Positions 1 through 5,150 of a stretch of DNA of 5,150 bases are shown here, piece after piece. A program made the translations under genes and the position numbers. How positions within the stretch are numbered: the first letter of the stretch is position 1; every line of letters begins with the position of its first letter. Under the pieces are notes generated by a model. It was not told the DNA's origin. It was given only the letters and a program-made list of their open reading frames with translations, and did not search any database. The DNA comes from JBFHRB01 sp041591915. GTDB taxonomy: Bacteria; Actinomycetota; Nitriliruptoria; Nitriliruptorales; Nitriliruptoraceae. The stretch is from the NCBI GenBank assembly GCA_041591915.1, contig JBFHRB010000244.1, positions 1 through 5,150 of the forward strand. Reading direction: 5' to 3'.

Positions 1-37
1 CGAGCAGCGGTGACGAGGGCTCTTCGAGCTGGGCCTC
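1..37 (-). other. In-frame open continuation past the stop of the shorter propeller gene
   Basis: Reading on in the same frame after the TGA at 38-40 gives EAQLEEPSSPLL to the window edge, with no further stop and mostly G or C in third positions (10 of 12 codons). The SSPLL resembles the Ser-Ser-Pro-hydrophobic start of a PQQ-type blade, and the sister protein carries about 80 more residues at this point. This may be the remainder of the gene beyond a premature stop. Twelve codons are few, and open frames are common in such GC-rich DNA, so it could also be ordinary intergenic sequence. No ATG, GTG or TTG start for another minus-strand gene is seen here. Confidence 0.4.
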
Positions 38-1147
38 TCAGAGGGTCCGGCCATCGCGCGACAGGGCGAGCAGCGCCGCGCGACCGAGCAGCAGGTAGCC
101 CTCGTCGGTCGCCGCGATCTCGGTGGTGACGGCGGTGCCCAGCCTCGTCACGTCGACGGCCCACCGGGTCCTGCCCTCGAAGTCGAGGGCTCCTGCGCCC
201 GTCGGGCCCAGCCAGACGAGGTGGCCGGCGACGGGGTCGAGCAGGCACGCGACCAGCCCCGGGACGGTCCCGGTCCACCGCACAGCGAGGTCGTCGTACC
301 CGTAGGCGGTGATGATCCCGTCGTCGTCGCAGAGCAGGAGCCCGTCCTGCGTCGCGAGCGGTTGGTGGCTCACCCGGGCAACGAGCGGAACGGTGCGGAC
401 CGAACTCCCGTCGGTGGCGTTCACCTCGTGGAGGACCAGCGATCCCGCGGCGTCCCGGCCAGGGAAGTACGTCGAGCCGCCGTGAGAGCTCGGCGGTGCC
501 GTCGCGCCCATCCCCCGCCGGACCCACAACGCCTCGCCGGTGTCGGGCAGGTGCGCGGAGACGGCGCCGTCTCCCCAGGCGATGTGGAGCGGCGGCGAGG
601 TGGACACGCCGAGAGGCGGGCCTGACACGTCGTCGAGACGGACGGACCAACGGACCCGACCGTCGCGGACCGCGAAGCCCGTGACCTCACCATCGCTCCC
701 CACGACGACGACCGTCGCCCCCACGACGACCGGATCCGACGTGATGCCGCCTGGGCCCGGCGCCTGCCACAGGACGACGGCCGGCGCGGCGACGTCGGGC
801 TCCTCGGCCGAGGCGTCCACTGGGGGCTCCGGCTGCCGCGGCAGGACGGGCTCGCGACCCGGCAACACCCCGACCACGACGATCGCCCCTACGAGAAGGG
901 CCAGCAGGACGAGCGCCGAACGACCGGTCGACGCCGGGGCGTCGAGCACGGTGCGGTCGCCTCCCGGGACGGCCTCAGCGCCCGGATCCGCGATGGCCCC
1001 CGAGCGGTCCTCGACCGCCTCCGTGACAACGGCAGCGTCCTCCAGCGCCCGGCTCGGGAGCGCGCCGCCCAGGCGTGCGCCGCAGGCCCCGCAGAACGTC
1101 CCACCATCGGCGGTTGCGCCACAGTCGGGGCACTCGTGCGGCGTCAC
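38..1147 (-). CDS. Zinc-ribbon, single-TM, PQQ-type beta-propeller protein (shorter paralogue, possibly truncated)
   Basis: This 369-residue paralogue of the preceding gene has the same layout. The zinc ribbon uses Cys6, Cys9, Cys19 and Cys22 (CxxC-x9-CxxC). It is followed by an acidic, Ala-rich linker, one transmembrane helix (about 77-95), a Pro-rich linker and a propeller from about 125. Repeat-closing tryptophans at 127, 167, 208, 291 and 329 match W129, W169, W211, W295 and roughly residue 332 of the sister. Cys273 and Cys301 match its Cys277 and Cys305 with the same spacing. The GTG start overlaps the upstream stop as GTGA. The ribosome site is poor, which suggests translation depends on the upstream gene. 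The protein ends in DGRTL followed by TGA exactly where the sister reads DELW. It therefore holds about six repeat units rather than eight, and may be a nonsense-truncated gene or carry a base error. The family is secure; whether the product is intact is open. Confidence 0.87.
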   Translation of the reverse strand: MTPHECPDCGATADGGTFCGACGARLGGALPSRALEDAAVVTEAVEDRSGAIADPGAEAVPGGDRTVLDAPASTGRSALVLLALLVGAIVVVGVLPGREPVLPRQPEPPVDASAEEPDVAAPAVVLWQAPGPGGITSDPVVVGATVVVVGSDGEVTGFAVRDGRVRWSVRLDDVSGPPLGVSTSPPLHIAWGDGAVSAHLPDTGEALWVRRGMGATAPPSSHGGSTYFPGRDAAGSLVLHEVNATDGSSVRTVPLVARVSHQPLATQDGLLLCDDDGIITAYGYDDLAVRWTGTVPGLVACLLDPVAGHLVWLGPTGAGALDFEGRTRWAVDVTRLGTAVTTEIAATDEGYLLLGRAALLALSRDGRTL

Positions 1148-2505
1148 GGGGCCAGCTCGTGGGCGGTCACCGAACCGTCGGCGAGCACGAGCACGACGCG
1201 GTCTCCGAGGGCGATCGGCGCATGGACCATGGGCGCGGAGAGCGTCGTGCTCCGGCCAGTCAGGCGTCCTCCGAGCGGGGAGAGCTCGTGCAGGTAGAAG
1301 CCCGTGGGGTCCGACGCGATCACGCCGAACCCCGACCCGGCCGCCGTGATCGGATCGACGAGTGCGTCATCCGCGAGGCCTCGCCGCCAGAGCTCGTCGC
1401 CGGATGCGTCGAAGGCCACGATCGCGCGATCGCTGGCAACGAGGAATCCGTCGGCGGTCACGCGCACGCTCACGTCACCGCCCGGCGGAGCCGGGACGAC
1501 GACGTCACCGGCCGCGCCCGTGGTCGCATCGATCGCCCCGCCGCCGTCCCGACCCGCCCAGATGGCCCGGCCCGATGCGGGGTCGTAGGCGCAGCCCCCG
1601 ATCTCCGAGACGGACGTCGTCCAGATCCGGGTGAGCTGCGGCAGTTCCAGCAGGGTCAGGCTTCCCGACCGATCGCAGAGGAGGACGGAACGACCGACTC
1701 CGATCGCGGCGCCGGTCGGCGCCGCCGCGAGCGTGCTCACCGCCTGGGCGGCGCCGTCGGCCACGTCGAAGGCGTGGACGGCCGGACCCCCGCCGAAACC
1801 CGAGAGCGCGAGGACCACGACCGTGTCCGCGACGATGGTCGGAGCCTCGAGCGGCCCAGCCAGGGTGCGGTTCCAGGCGAACGCCCCGTCCGAGGCATGG
1901 AAGGCGGCGACGAGTCCGCTCTCCCAGGTCGTGACGATCCGGTCGCCGGCGACCGCGATGCCCACGGGCAGCAGGTCGGCCGCACGCGCGTTGGATGACC
2001 AGACCTCTTCACCGGTCTCGAGGTCGAGCGCCAGGACGTGTCCACCGGACGCTGCGGCGTAGACACGACCTTCCGCGAGGACGGGCGGGGCGACCGGTGG
2101 CCTGAGGCCCACGTGCCGCCAGATCTCGTGGCTGACGACCGGCACGGCCGCTGGCTCGACGCGTGCTGTCGCCCGGTCGCTCGGGCTCGCCGGAGTGGGG
2201 GCAGCCGCCGGAGCGAGCACCTGCTCGGCGGGTCCCGAGGGCGGGGCCGTGGCCGCCTGACGCCCGCGGATCGCCGAGGCCGTTGCGACCAGGGCGACGA
2301 TCAGCAGCAACGGGAGCACGAGGCCCCGACGGCGTGCCAAGGTCGCCTCGGTCGGATGCAGGGGAGCCGCAGCGCCTGCCGTGCCGCCCGGACTCGGGAC
2401 GGACGGCGCCCGTCGCCTGGGCTTGGGCGCAGCCGTGCGGGCGCCGCAGTTGCCGCAGAAGGCGTACTCGACCGACGCCTCGTGACCACATTCGCGGCAT
2501 CGCAT
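1144..2505 (-). CDS. Zinc-ribbon, single-TM, PQQ-type beta-propeller protein (full-length paralogue)
   Basis: This 453-residue protein has three parts. Residues 1-23 form a zinc ribbon with Cys3, Cys6, Cys17 and Cys20 (CxxC-x10-CxxC). After a proline- and arginine-rich linker, residues 61-79 form one transmembrane helix. Arg-Arg-Arg just before it (58-60) places the ribbon in the cytoplasm. After a second Ala/Pro-rich linker (80-125) comes a propeller of PQQ/BamB-like repeats, for example GGHVLALDLETGEEVW (154-169). Repeat ends fall near residues 169, 211, 254, 295, 332, 373, 415 and 453, giving about eight units of 37-43 residues, as in eight-bladed propellers. The only other cysteines are Cys277 and Cys305. 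Such propellers usually serve as protein-interaction scaffolds. I see no enzyme motif, and PQQ binding is not implied. The ATG at 2505 has a good ribosome site and places the ribbon at the very start. The stop overlaps the next gene's GTG. The domain architecture is secure; the role is unknown. Confidence 0.9.
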   Translation of the reverse strand: MRCRECGHEASVEYAFCGNCGARTAAPKPRRRAPSVPSPGGTAGAAAPLHPTEATLARRRGLVLPLLLIVALVATASAIRGRQAATAPPSGPAEQVLAPAAAPTPASPSDRATARVEPAAVPVVSHEIWRHVGLRPPVAPPVLAEGRVYAAASGGHVLALDLETGEEVWSSNARAADLLPVGIAVAGDRIVTTWESGLVAAFHASDGAFAWNRTLAGPLEAPTIVADTVVVLALSGFGGGPAVHAFDVADGAAQAVSTLAAAPTGAAIGVGRSVLLCDRSGSLTLLELPQLTRIWTTSVSEIGGCAYDPASGRAIWAGRDGGGAIDATTGAAGDVVVPAPPGGDVSVRVTADGFLVASDRAIVAFDASGDELWRRGLADDALVDPITAAGSGFGVIASDPTGFYLHELSPLGGRLTGRSTTLSAPMVHAPIALGDRVVLVLADGSVTAHELAP

Positions 2506-2512
2506 CCGTCGG

Positions 2513-2520
2513 CCCCTCTC
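2513..2520 (-). promoter_or_regulatory. Ribosome binding site of the longer propeller gene
   Basis: GAGAGGGG on the minus strand lies 7 bases before the ATG at 2505. It is among the better Shine-Dalgarno matches in the window and supports independent translation of this gene, unlike its downstream paralogue, which has only a poor match. Confidence 0.65.
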
Positions 2521-2566
2521 GCTGCCCGGAATTCGGAGCAGGAGCCAATGGAGAAGGGTACGCGCG

Positions 2567-2719
2567 TCAGGTGAGGACGTCGGCGAGGTAGACGAGCAGC
2601 CCGGAGACCCACACCAGGCCGAAGATGCCGGCGACGTTCCACCCCCAGCCGCGGCTGTGCGGCCAGAACGGCATCGCGCCGATCACGAGGACGAGCAGTC
2701 CGGCGAGGACCCAGGGCAT
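2567..2719 (-). CDS. Small two-helix membrane protein, DUF3309-like
   Basis: This 50-residue hydrophobic protein has two predicted membrane helices, at about 3-17 and 31-46. They are joined by a short loop reading AMPFWPHSRGWGW (15-27). That loop, with Pro, Trp-Pro, Ser-Arg and Trp-Gly in order, is the recognisable signature of the DUF3309 family of very short membrane proteins, whose function is unknown. I assign the family from memory of that motif, not from a search. I chose the ATG at 2719. An in-frame GTG at 2830 would add a 37-residue arginine-rich leader inside the preceding gene that looks like read-through of another frame. GAAGG lies 10 bases upstream of the chosen start. The gene sits 38 bases after the lipoyl-type enzyme and 61 bases before the first propeller gene, on the same strand, so co-transcription is likely. 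No function can be proposed. Confidence 0.78.
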   Translation of the reverse strand: MPWVLAGLLVLVIGAMPFWPHSRGWGWNVAGIFGLVWVSGLLVYLADVLT

Positions 2720-2729
2720 GGAGGCGGTG

Positions 2730-2734
2730 CCTTC
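2730..2734 (-). promoter_or_regulatory. Probable ribosome binding site of the small membrane protein
   Basis: GAAGG lies 10 bases before the ATG at 2719. The spacing is slightly long, but the site supports this start over the GTG at 2830. Confidence 0.4.
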
Positions 2735-2757
2735 GAGCGGGGAGGCGGACGGTACCG

Positions 2758-3495
2758 CTAGCCCGGTGTCGGCCTGTGGTCGGGCGCGAGCGACTCGGCC
2801 AGTGCGACCGTCGCGGCGTCCGGCTCCCACTCGCTCAGCTCGTGGTCCCGGGCCAGCACCTCGACGTAGGCGTCACGGACGCGCTCGACGTGGACGCCCA
2901 TCGCGCCGGTCGCGGCGAGGTCGACGGGCAGGTCGAGCGCGTCGTAGACAGGGCCCACGGCAGCGTTGACGAGGTCGCGATCCTCGGCGACCACGACCCC
3001 GCCGACATGGCTCGCGCCGCGGATCAGGCGTTGACCGACGCCCATGACCTTGCGCCCGCCGACGGCCACGCTGTGCGTGCCCGGGCAGTACTCCCCCGGC
3101 ACCTCGCCGACGACCGCGTCCAGCCCCAGCGTTGCGCAGGCGGCCACCGTCAGCTCGGCCCACTGGTCGAACCGTTGCTCGATCCCGGAGCCGGGATCGA
3201 CGTCGGCTCGCGCCCACGAGAACGCGAGGGTTCGCTCGTGGAAGACCGCCGCACGGCCGCCCGCGAGACGCTCGACGCTGGCGAACCCTGCCGACGTCGC
3301 GGCAGCGATGGCCCGTGCGTACCCGGCGGACGTCGTGTCCCGCTTGCCGAACGCGACGATCCTCCCCGGCACGTACAGGCGTACGGTGGGTGGCAGTTCC
3401 CGGCGACTCACCCTCAGCAGGATGGCGCGGGTGAGCGCGGTGTCGAAGGCCGGATCGCCGACGTGGGCGGCCGTGCAGAGGCGGAGCGGAGTCAC
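2758..3495 (-). CDS. Lipoate/octanoate-protein transferase or ligase-like protein (LplA/LipM fold)
   Basis: This 245-residue cytosolic protein belongs to the biotin/lipoate A/B ligase superfamily, whose members attach lipoate or octanoate to a lysine of carrier proteins such as GcvH or 2-oxoacid dehydrogenase E2. Visible motifs are the first strand and turn VRLYVPGRIVAFGKRD (38-53), the substrate loop ERLAGGRAAVFHE (75-87) with Gly79-Gly80, and the catalytic-type lysine Lys149 in GGRKVMGVGQR (146-156). A cysteine, Cys137, lies 12 residues before that lysine in GEYCPGTHSV. LipM-type octanoyltransferases use a nearby cysteine, so transferase and ATP-dependent ligase activities cannot be told apart here. 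The protein stops near residue 245 and lacks the C-terminal accessory domain of the longer E. coli LplA. The GTG start overlaps the permease stop as GTGA, with a good GAGAGG four bases upstream, so translation is probably coupled to the exporter. No lipoyl acceptor protein is encoded in the window. The family is well supported; the exact reaction is not. Confidence 0.87.
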   Translation of the reverse strand: MTPLRLCTAAHVGDPAFDTALTRAILLRVSRRELPPTVRLYVPGRIVAFGKRDTTSAGYARAIAAATSAGFASVERLAGGRAAVFHERTLAFSWARADVDPGSGIEQRFDQWAELTVAACATLGLDAVVGEVPGEYCPGTHSVAVGGRKVMGVGQRLIRGASHVGGVVVAEDRDLVNAAVGPVYDALDLPVDLAATGAMGVHVERVRDAYVEVLARDHELSEWEPDAATVALAESLAPDHRPTPG

Positions 3496-4190
3496 GCGAC
3501 CTCTCGGCGAACGAACAGCCAGTGGGTCAGGGCCGCCCCGAGCAGGGTGACGACGGCGAGCCCGAGGAACGCCGGCCCCGGGTCGACGCCGAAGCGCGTG
3601 CCTTCCAGATCACCGAAGCGGTCCAGCAGTGACGCGGCGTAGCGTCGGACCGACAGCACGGCGAACGCGGGGGCAGCACGCGCGAGGATGTTCTCGTAGA
3701 TGAACAGGTAGACGAGTCCGTACAGCAGGGCGCGGGTCGAGAGCAGCCCGATGCCGACGAACGGCGTGGCGTAGGCGACCCCCGCGAGCCCCGCCGCCAC
3801 GAACGTCGGCCAGGCCAGGCTCGGCGCCCCGCCCACCACGACGGCGAGCGCCAGCACGGCGGCCGTCACAGGCACGGACAGCGACACCGCCGCGAGGAGC
3901 CCCGCCAGCGTGAGCCTCCAGCGCGCGACGGGCCGCAGCCAGAGGTAGCCGAGCGTGCCGTCCTCGGTCAGGTCGCCGAACACGCCGACCGCGATCACCA
4001 GGGCGACGATCGGGACCGCGATCCCGAGCCCGGCCTCGCTCGCGAGGGTCGAGATCACGTCGCGCGGTGCGTTGAGGAAGCGGACGACGCCCGCGACGAA
4101 CAACATGAGGCCGGCGAGTGCGCCCAGGGCGATCACCCGACCGCGCGAGAACACCGAGACGAGCAGGAGGCGGTAGGCGACGACGCTCAT
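3492..4190 (-). CDS. ABC-2 type transporter permease
   Basis: This 232-residue integral membrane protein is the permease partner of the preceding ATPase. I see six hydrophobic segments, at about 19-39, 54-71, 93-119, 129-150, 154-170 and 206-226. The loop after the second helix (FGDLTEDGTLGYLWLRPVAR, 71-90) is the hallmark of ABC-2 permeases, an acidic Glu/Asp-Gly-Thr-Leu turn followed by L-R-P-V. The protein starts in a short cytoplasmic segment and ends with RREVA, which fits an even helix count with both ends inside. The ATG shares four bases with the ATPase stop, and a GAGG lies 8 bases upstream of it. The stop overlaps the next gene's GTG start. It most resembles NosY/YhhJ-like and multidrug or ion ABC-2 permeases; the cargo is unknown. 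The length is normal for a single-copy permease expected to act as a homodimer. Confidence 0.92.
   Translation of the reverse strand: MSVVAYRLLLVSVFSRGRVIALGALAGLMLFVAGVVRFLNAPRDVISTLASEAGLGIAVPIVALVIAVGVFGDLTEDGTLGYLWLRPVARWRLTLAGLLAAVSLSVPVTAAVLALAVVVGGAPSLAWPTFVAAGLAGVAYATPFVGIGLLSTRALLYGLVYLFIYENILARAAPAFAVLSVRRYAASLLDRFGDLEGTRFGVDPGPAFLGLAVVTLLGAALTHWLFVRREVA
3500..3505 (-). promoter_or_regulatory. Ribosome binding site of the lipoyl-type enzyme, inside the permease gene
   Basis: GAGAGG lies 4 bases before the GTG at 3495 and within the last codons of the permease. Its presence supports the GTG overlap start and suggests the enzyme is translated efficiently, not only by coupling. Confidence 0.6.
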
Positions 4191-5110
4191 GCCCGACGCC
4201 TCGAGACGAGGTAGCGGAAGACGGACTCGAGGTCGTCGTCGAGCGGCACGATCTCCTCCAGGCGGACGCCGTCCTCCTGGGCCGCGCCGATGATCGCGCG
4301 TGCGAACCGTGGTGCGTCCGCGGTCTCGACGTGCAGCTCGTGCTCATCGAGCACGTCGACCCCATCGGCCAGGTCGCGCCGGAGCAGGGCCGAGCCGAGC
4401 CTGCGCGGCTGATCCGTGACGATCCGGAACCTCAGTGGCCGGTCGTTGAGCAGCCGCCGCACCTCGTGCACGTCACCCTCGGCGGCGAGGCGGCCCTGGA
4501 CGAGGACGACGATGTGCGAGCCGAAGCGCTCGACCTCGTCGAGGACGTGGCTCGAGACGAGAACGGTCCGCTCGTCCGCGGCGAGGCGCCGGAAGACCTC
4601 GATCGTGCGGGCCCGCTGCCGCGGGTCGAGCCCGTTGAGGGGCTCGTCGAGGACGACGACCTCCGGGTCGTGCACGATGGCCTGCGCGAGCTTGACCCGC
4701 TGGCGCATCCCCTTGCTGTAGGTCGAGAGCCGGCGCTCGAGGGTCGGGTCGAGCTCCACGACCTGCAACGCCCGCACGGCCGCGGCGTCGGCATCGGCGA
4801 GACCGTGCAGCTCGGCAGCGGAGCGGACGAACGCCCGGGCGTCGAGGTGCTCGAGGAGCTTCTCGCCCTGGGGGACGAGCCCGACCCTGCGGAACAGCTG
4901 CTCGTCGCTGCGCGGGTCCTGGCCGAAGAGCCGGACACTGCCTGCGGTCGGGCGTGCGAGCCCGACCATGAGGCGCAGGAGCGTGGACTTGCCCGCCCCG
5001 TTGGGGCCGAGGATCGCCGACATGCCCGACGGGAAGCGGAGCGTGACGTCGCTGAGCGCCACGACGTCGCGGAAGTGCTTGCTCACCCCGTCCAGTTCGA
5101 TGACGCTCAT
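4187..5110 (-). CDS. ABC-2 type exporter, ATP-binding subunit
   Basis: This 307-residue protein is the nucleotide-binding subunit of an ABC transporter. It should sit on the cytoplasmic membrane face and power the permease encoded next to it. All ABC motifs are visible: Walker A GPNGAGKST (35-43), Q-loop Gln81, signature YSKGMRQR (131-138), Walker B VVVLDE (151-156), D-loop GLDP (160-163) and switch His188. The roughly 90-residue C-terminal extension, ending in DDDLESVFRYLV, is typical of ABC-2 exporter ATPases of the CcmA/NatA/NosF type. I chose the ATG at 5110 because the conserved fold begins at once (MSVIELDGVSKHF). A TTG 30 bases upstream would add only a proline- and glycine-rich stub. 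No strong Shine-Dalgarno site precedes the ATG. The stop overlaps the permease start as ATGA, indicating coupled translation. The substrate cannot be read from the sequence. The family is secure; a NosF-like role is only a possibility. Confidence 0.95.
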   Translation of the reverse strand: MSVIELDGVSKHFRDVVALSDVTLRFPSGMSAILGPNGAGKSTLLRLMVGLARPTAGSVRLFGQDPRSDEQLFRRVGLVPQGEKLLEHLDARAFVRSAAELHGLADADAAAVRALQVVELDPTLERRLSTYSKGMRQRVKLAQAIVHDPEVVVLDEPLNGLDPRQRARTIEVFRRLAADERTVLVSSHVLDEVERFGSHIVVLVQGRLAAEGDVHEVRRLLNDRPLRFRIVTDQPRRLGSALLRRDLADGVDVLDEHELHVETADAPRFARAIIGAAQEDGVRLEEIVPLDDDLESVFRYLVSRRRA

Positions 5111-5123
5111 CGCGTGACCGCCA

Positions 5124-5138
5124 GGCGGTGGTACCGCC
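5124..5138. repeat. Short perfect inverted repeat before the ABC ATPase gene
   Basis: GGCGGT, a 3-base spacer (GGT) and ACCGCC form a perfect 6-base inverted repeat. It ends 13 bases upstream of the ATPase ATG at 5110. It could be a leader hairpin, an operator, or part of an upstream gene outside the window. It has no T-run on either side, so it is not a typical intrinsic terminator. Such short repeats are frequent in GC-rich DNA. Confidence 0.3.
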
Positions 5139-5150
5139 AACGGGCGAACA

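Noticed and set aside
14..34. GCTC-TTC-GAGC hairpin as a terminator after the shorter propeller gene
   Set aside because: The stem is only 4 bases with no T-run, and the sequence also reads as a possible continuation of the propeller frame.
540..1349. Plus-strand open frame of 269 codons
   Set aside because: The product is a low-complexity Thr/Pro/Arg/Ser-rich sequence antisense to a gene with a zinc ribbon and propeller; it is a shadow.
1075..1998. Long plus-strand open frame of 307 codons
   Set aside because: It lies antisense to the two propeller genes and its translation is dominated by Arg, Gly, Asp and Glu with no fold or motif. Long antisense frames are expected in DNA this GC-rich.
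2506..2566. Promoter in the 61-base gap before the longer propeller gene (TTGGCT and GAATTC elements)
   Set aside because: The two AT-richer words are too close together for a standard -35/-10 pair, and no TA-rich -10 lies at 16-18 bases from TTGGCT. A promoter may exist but cannot be supported.
2720..2830. GTG start giving an 87-residue version of the small membrane protein
   Set aside because: The added leader is Arg-rich, overlaps the enzyme gene by over 70 bases, and precedes a complete two-helix protein with its own start and ribosome site.
2776..3642. Plus-strand open frame of 288 codons opposite the lipoyl-type enzyme
   Set aside because: It mirrors the enzyme and permease genes, both of which have clear family motifs. 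The antisense product shows no domain or membrane pattern.
3610..4365. Minus-strand open frame of 251 codons spanning the ATPase/permease junction
   Set aside because: It is an Arg-rich shift of the permease frame. The permease frame itself has six helices and the ABC-2 loop.
5111..5140. TTG start adding ten residues to the ABC ATPase
   Set aside because: The extra residues are a Pro/Gly stub outside the conserved fold, and the ATG at 5110 begins exactly where family members begin.

Overview
The window is a compact, very GC-rich piece of bacterial chromosome in which every credible gene lies on the minus strand. GC-rich third codon positions, GTG starts and 4-base stop/start overlaps fit a high-GC actinomycete-like bacterium. 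I cannot assign a genus, and the actinobacterial placement is inference.

In the direction of transcription (high to low coordinates) there are six genes. The first is the ATP-binding subunit of an ABC-2 type exporter (4187-5110). It overlaps by 4 bases its six-helix permease (3492-4190), which in turn overlaps by 4 bases a lipoate/octanoate-protein transferase-like protein (2758-3495). After a 38-base gap comes a 50-residue, two-helix membrane protein resembling DUF3309 (2567-2719). After 61 more bases come two paralogous membrane proteins, again overlapping by 4 bases (1144-2505 and 38-1147). Each has an N-terminal four-cysteine zinc ribbon, one transmembrane helix, and a C-terminal PQQ-type beta-propeller that probably lies outside the membrane.

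The ABC pair and the lipoate-type enzyme look translationally coupled. The small membrane protein and the propeller pair may belong to the same transcript or to a second one starting in the 61-base gap. No promoter or terminator is convincing. No RNA genes, CRISPR array, insertion sequence or integration site were seen, and no stretch over 300 bases lacks a gene.

The most notable observation concerns the second propeller paralogue. It stops with TGA exactly where its sister has the blade-closing tryptophan (Trp373, TGG). That leaves six repeat units instead of eight, and the frame stays open and propeller-like beyond the stop to the window edge. This suggests a nonsense-truncated gene or a sequence error. 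The two paralogues also share an isolated pair of propeller cysteines with identical 28-residue spacing, a candidate disulfide. I did not find a demonstrably new biological system. The association of an ABC-2 exporter, a lipoate-type transferase and the zinc-ribbon/propeller pair is the part most worth comparing across genomes.
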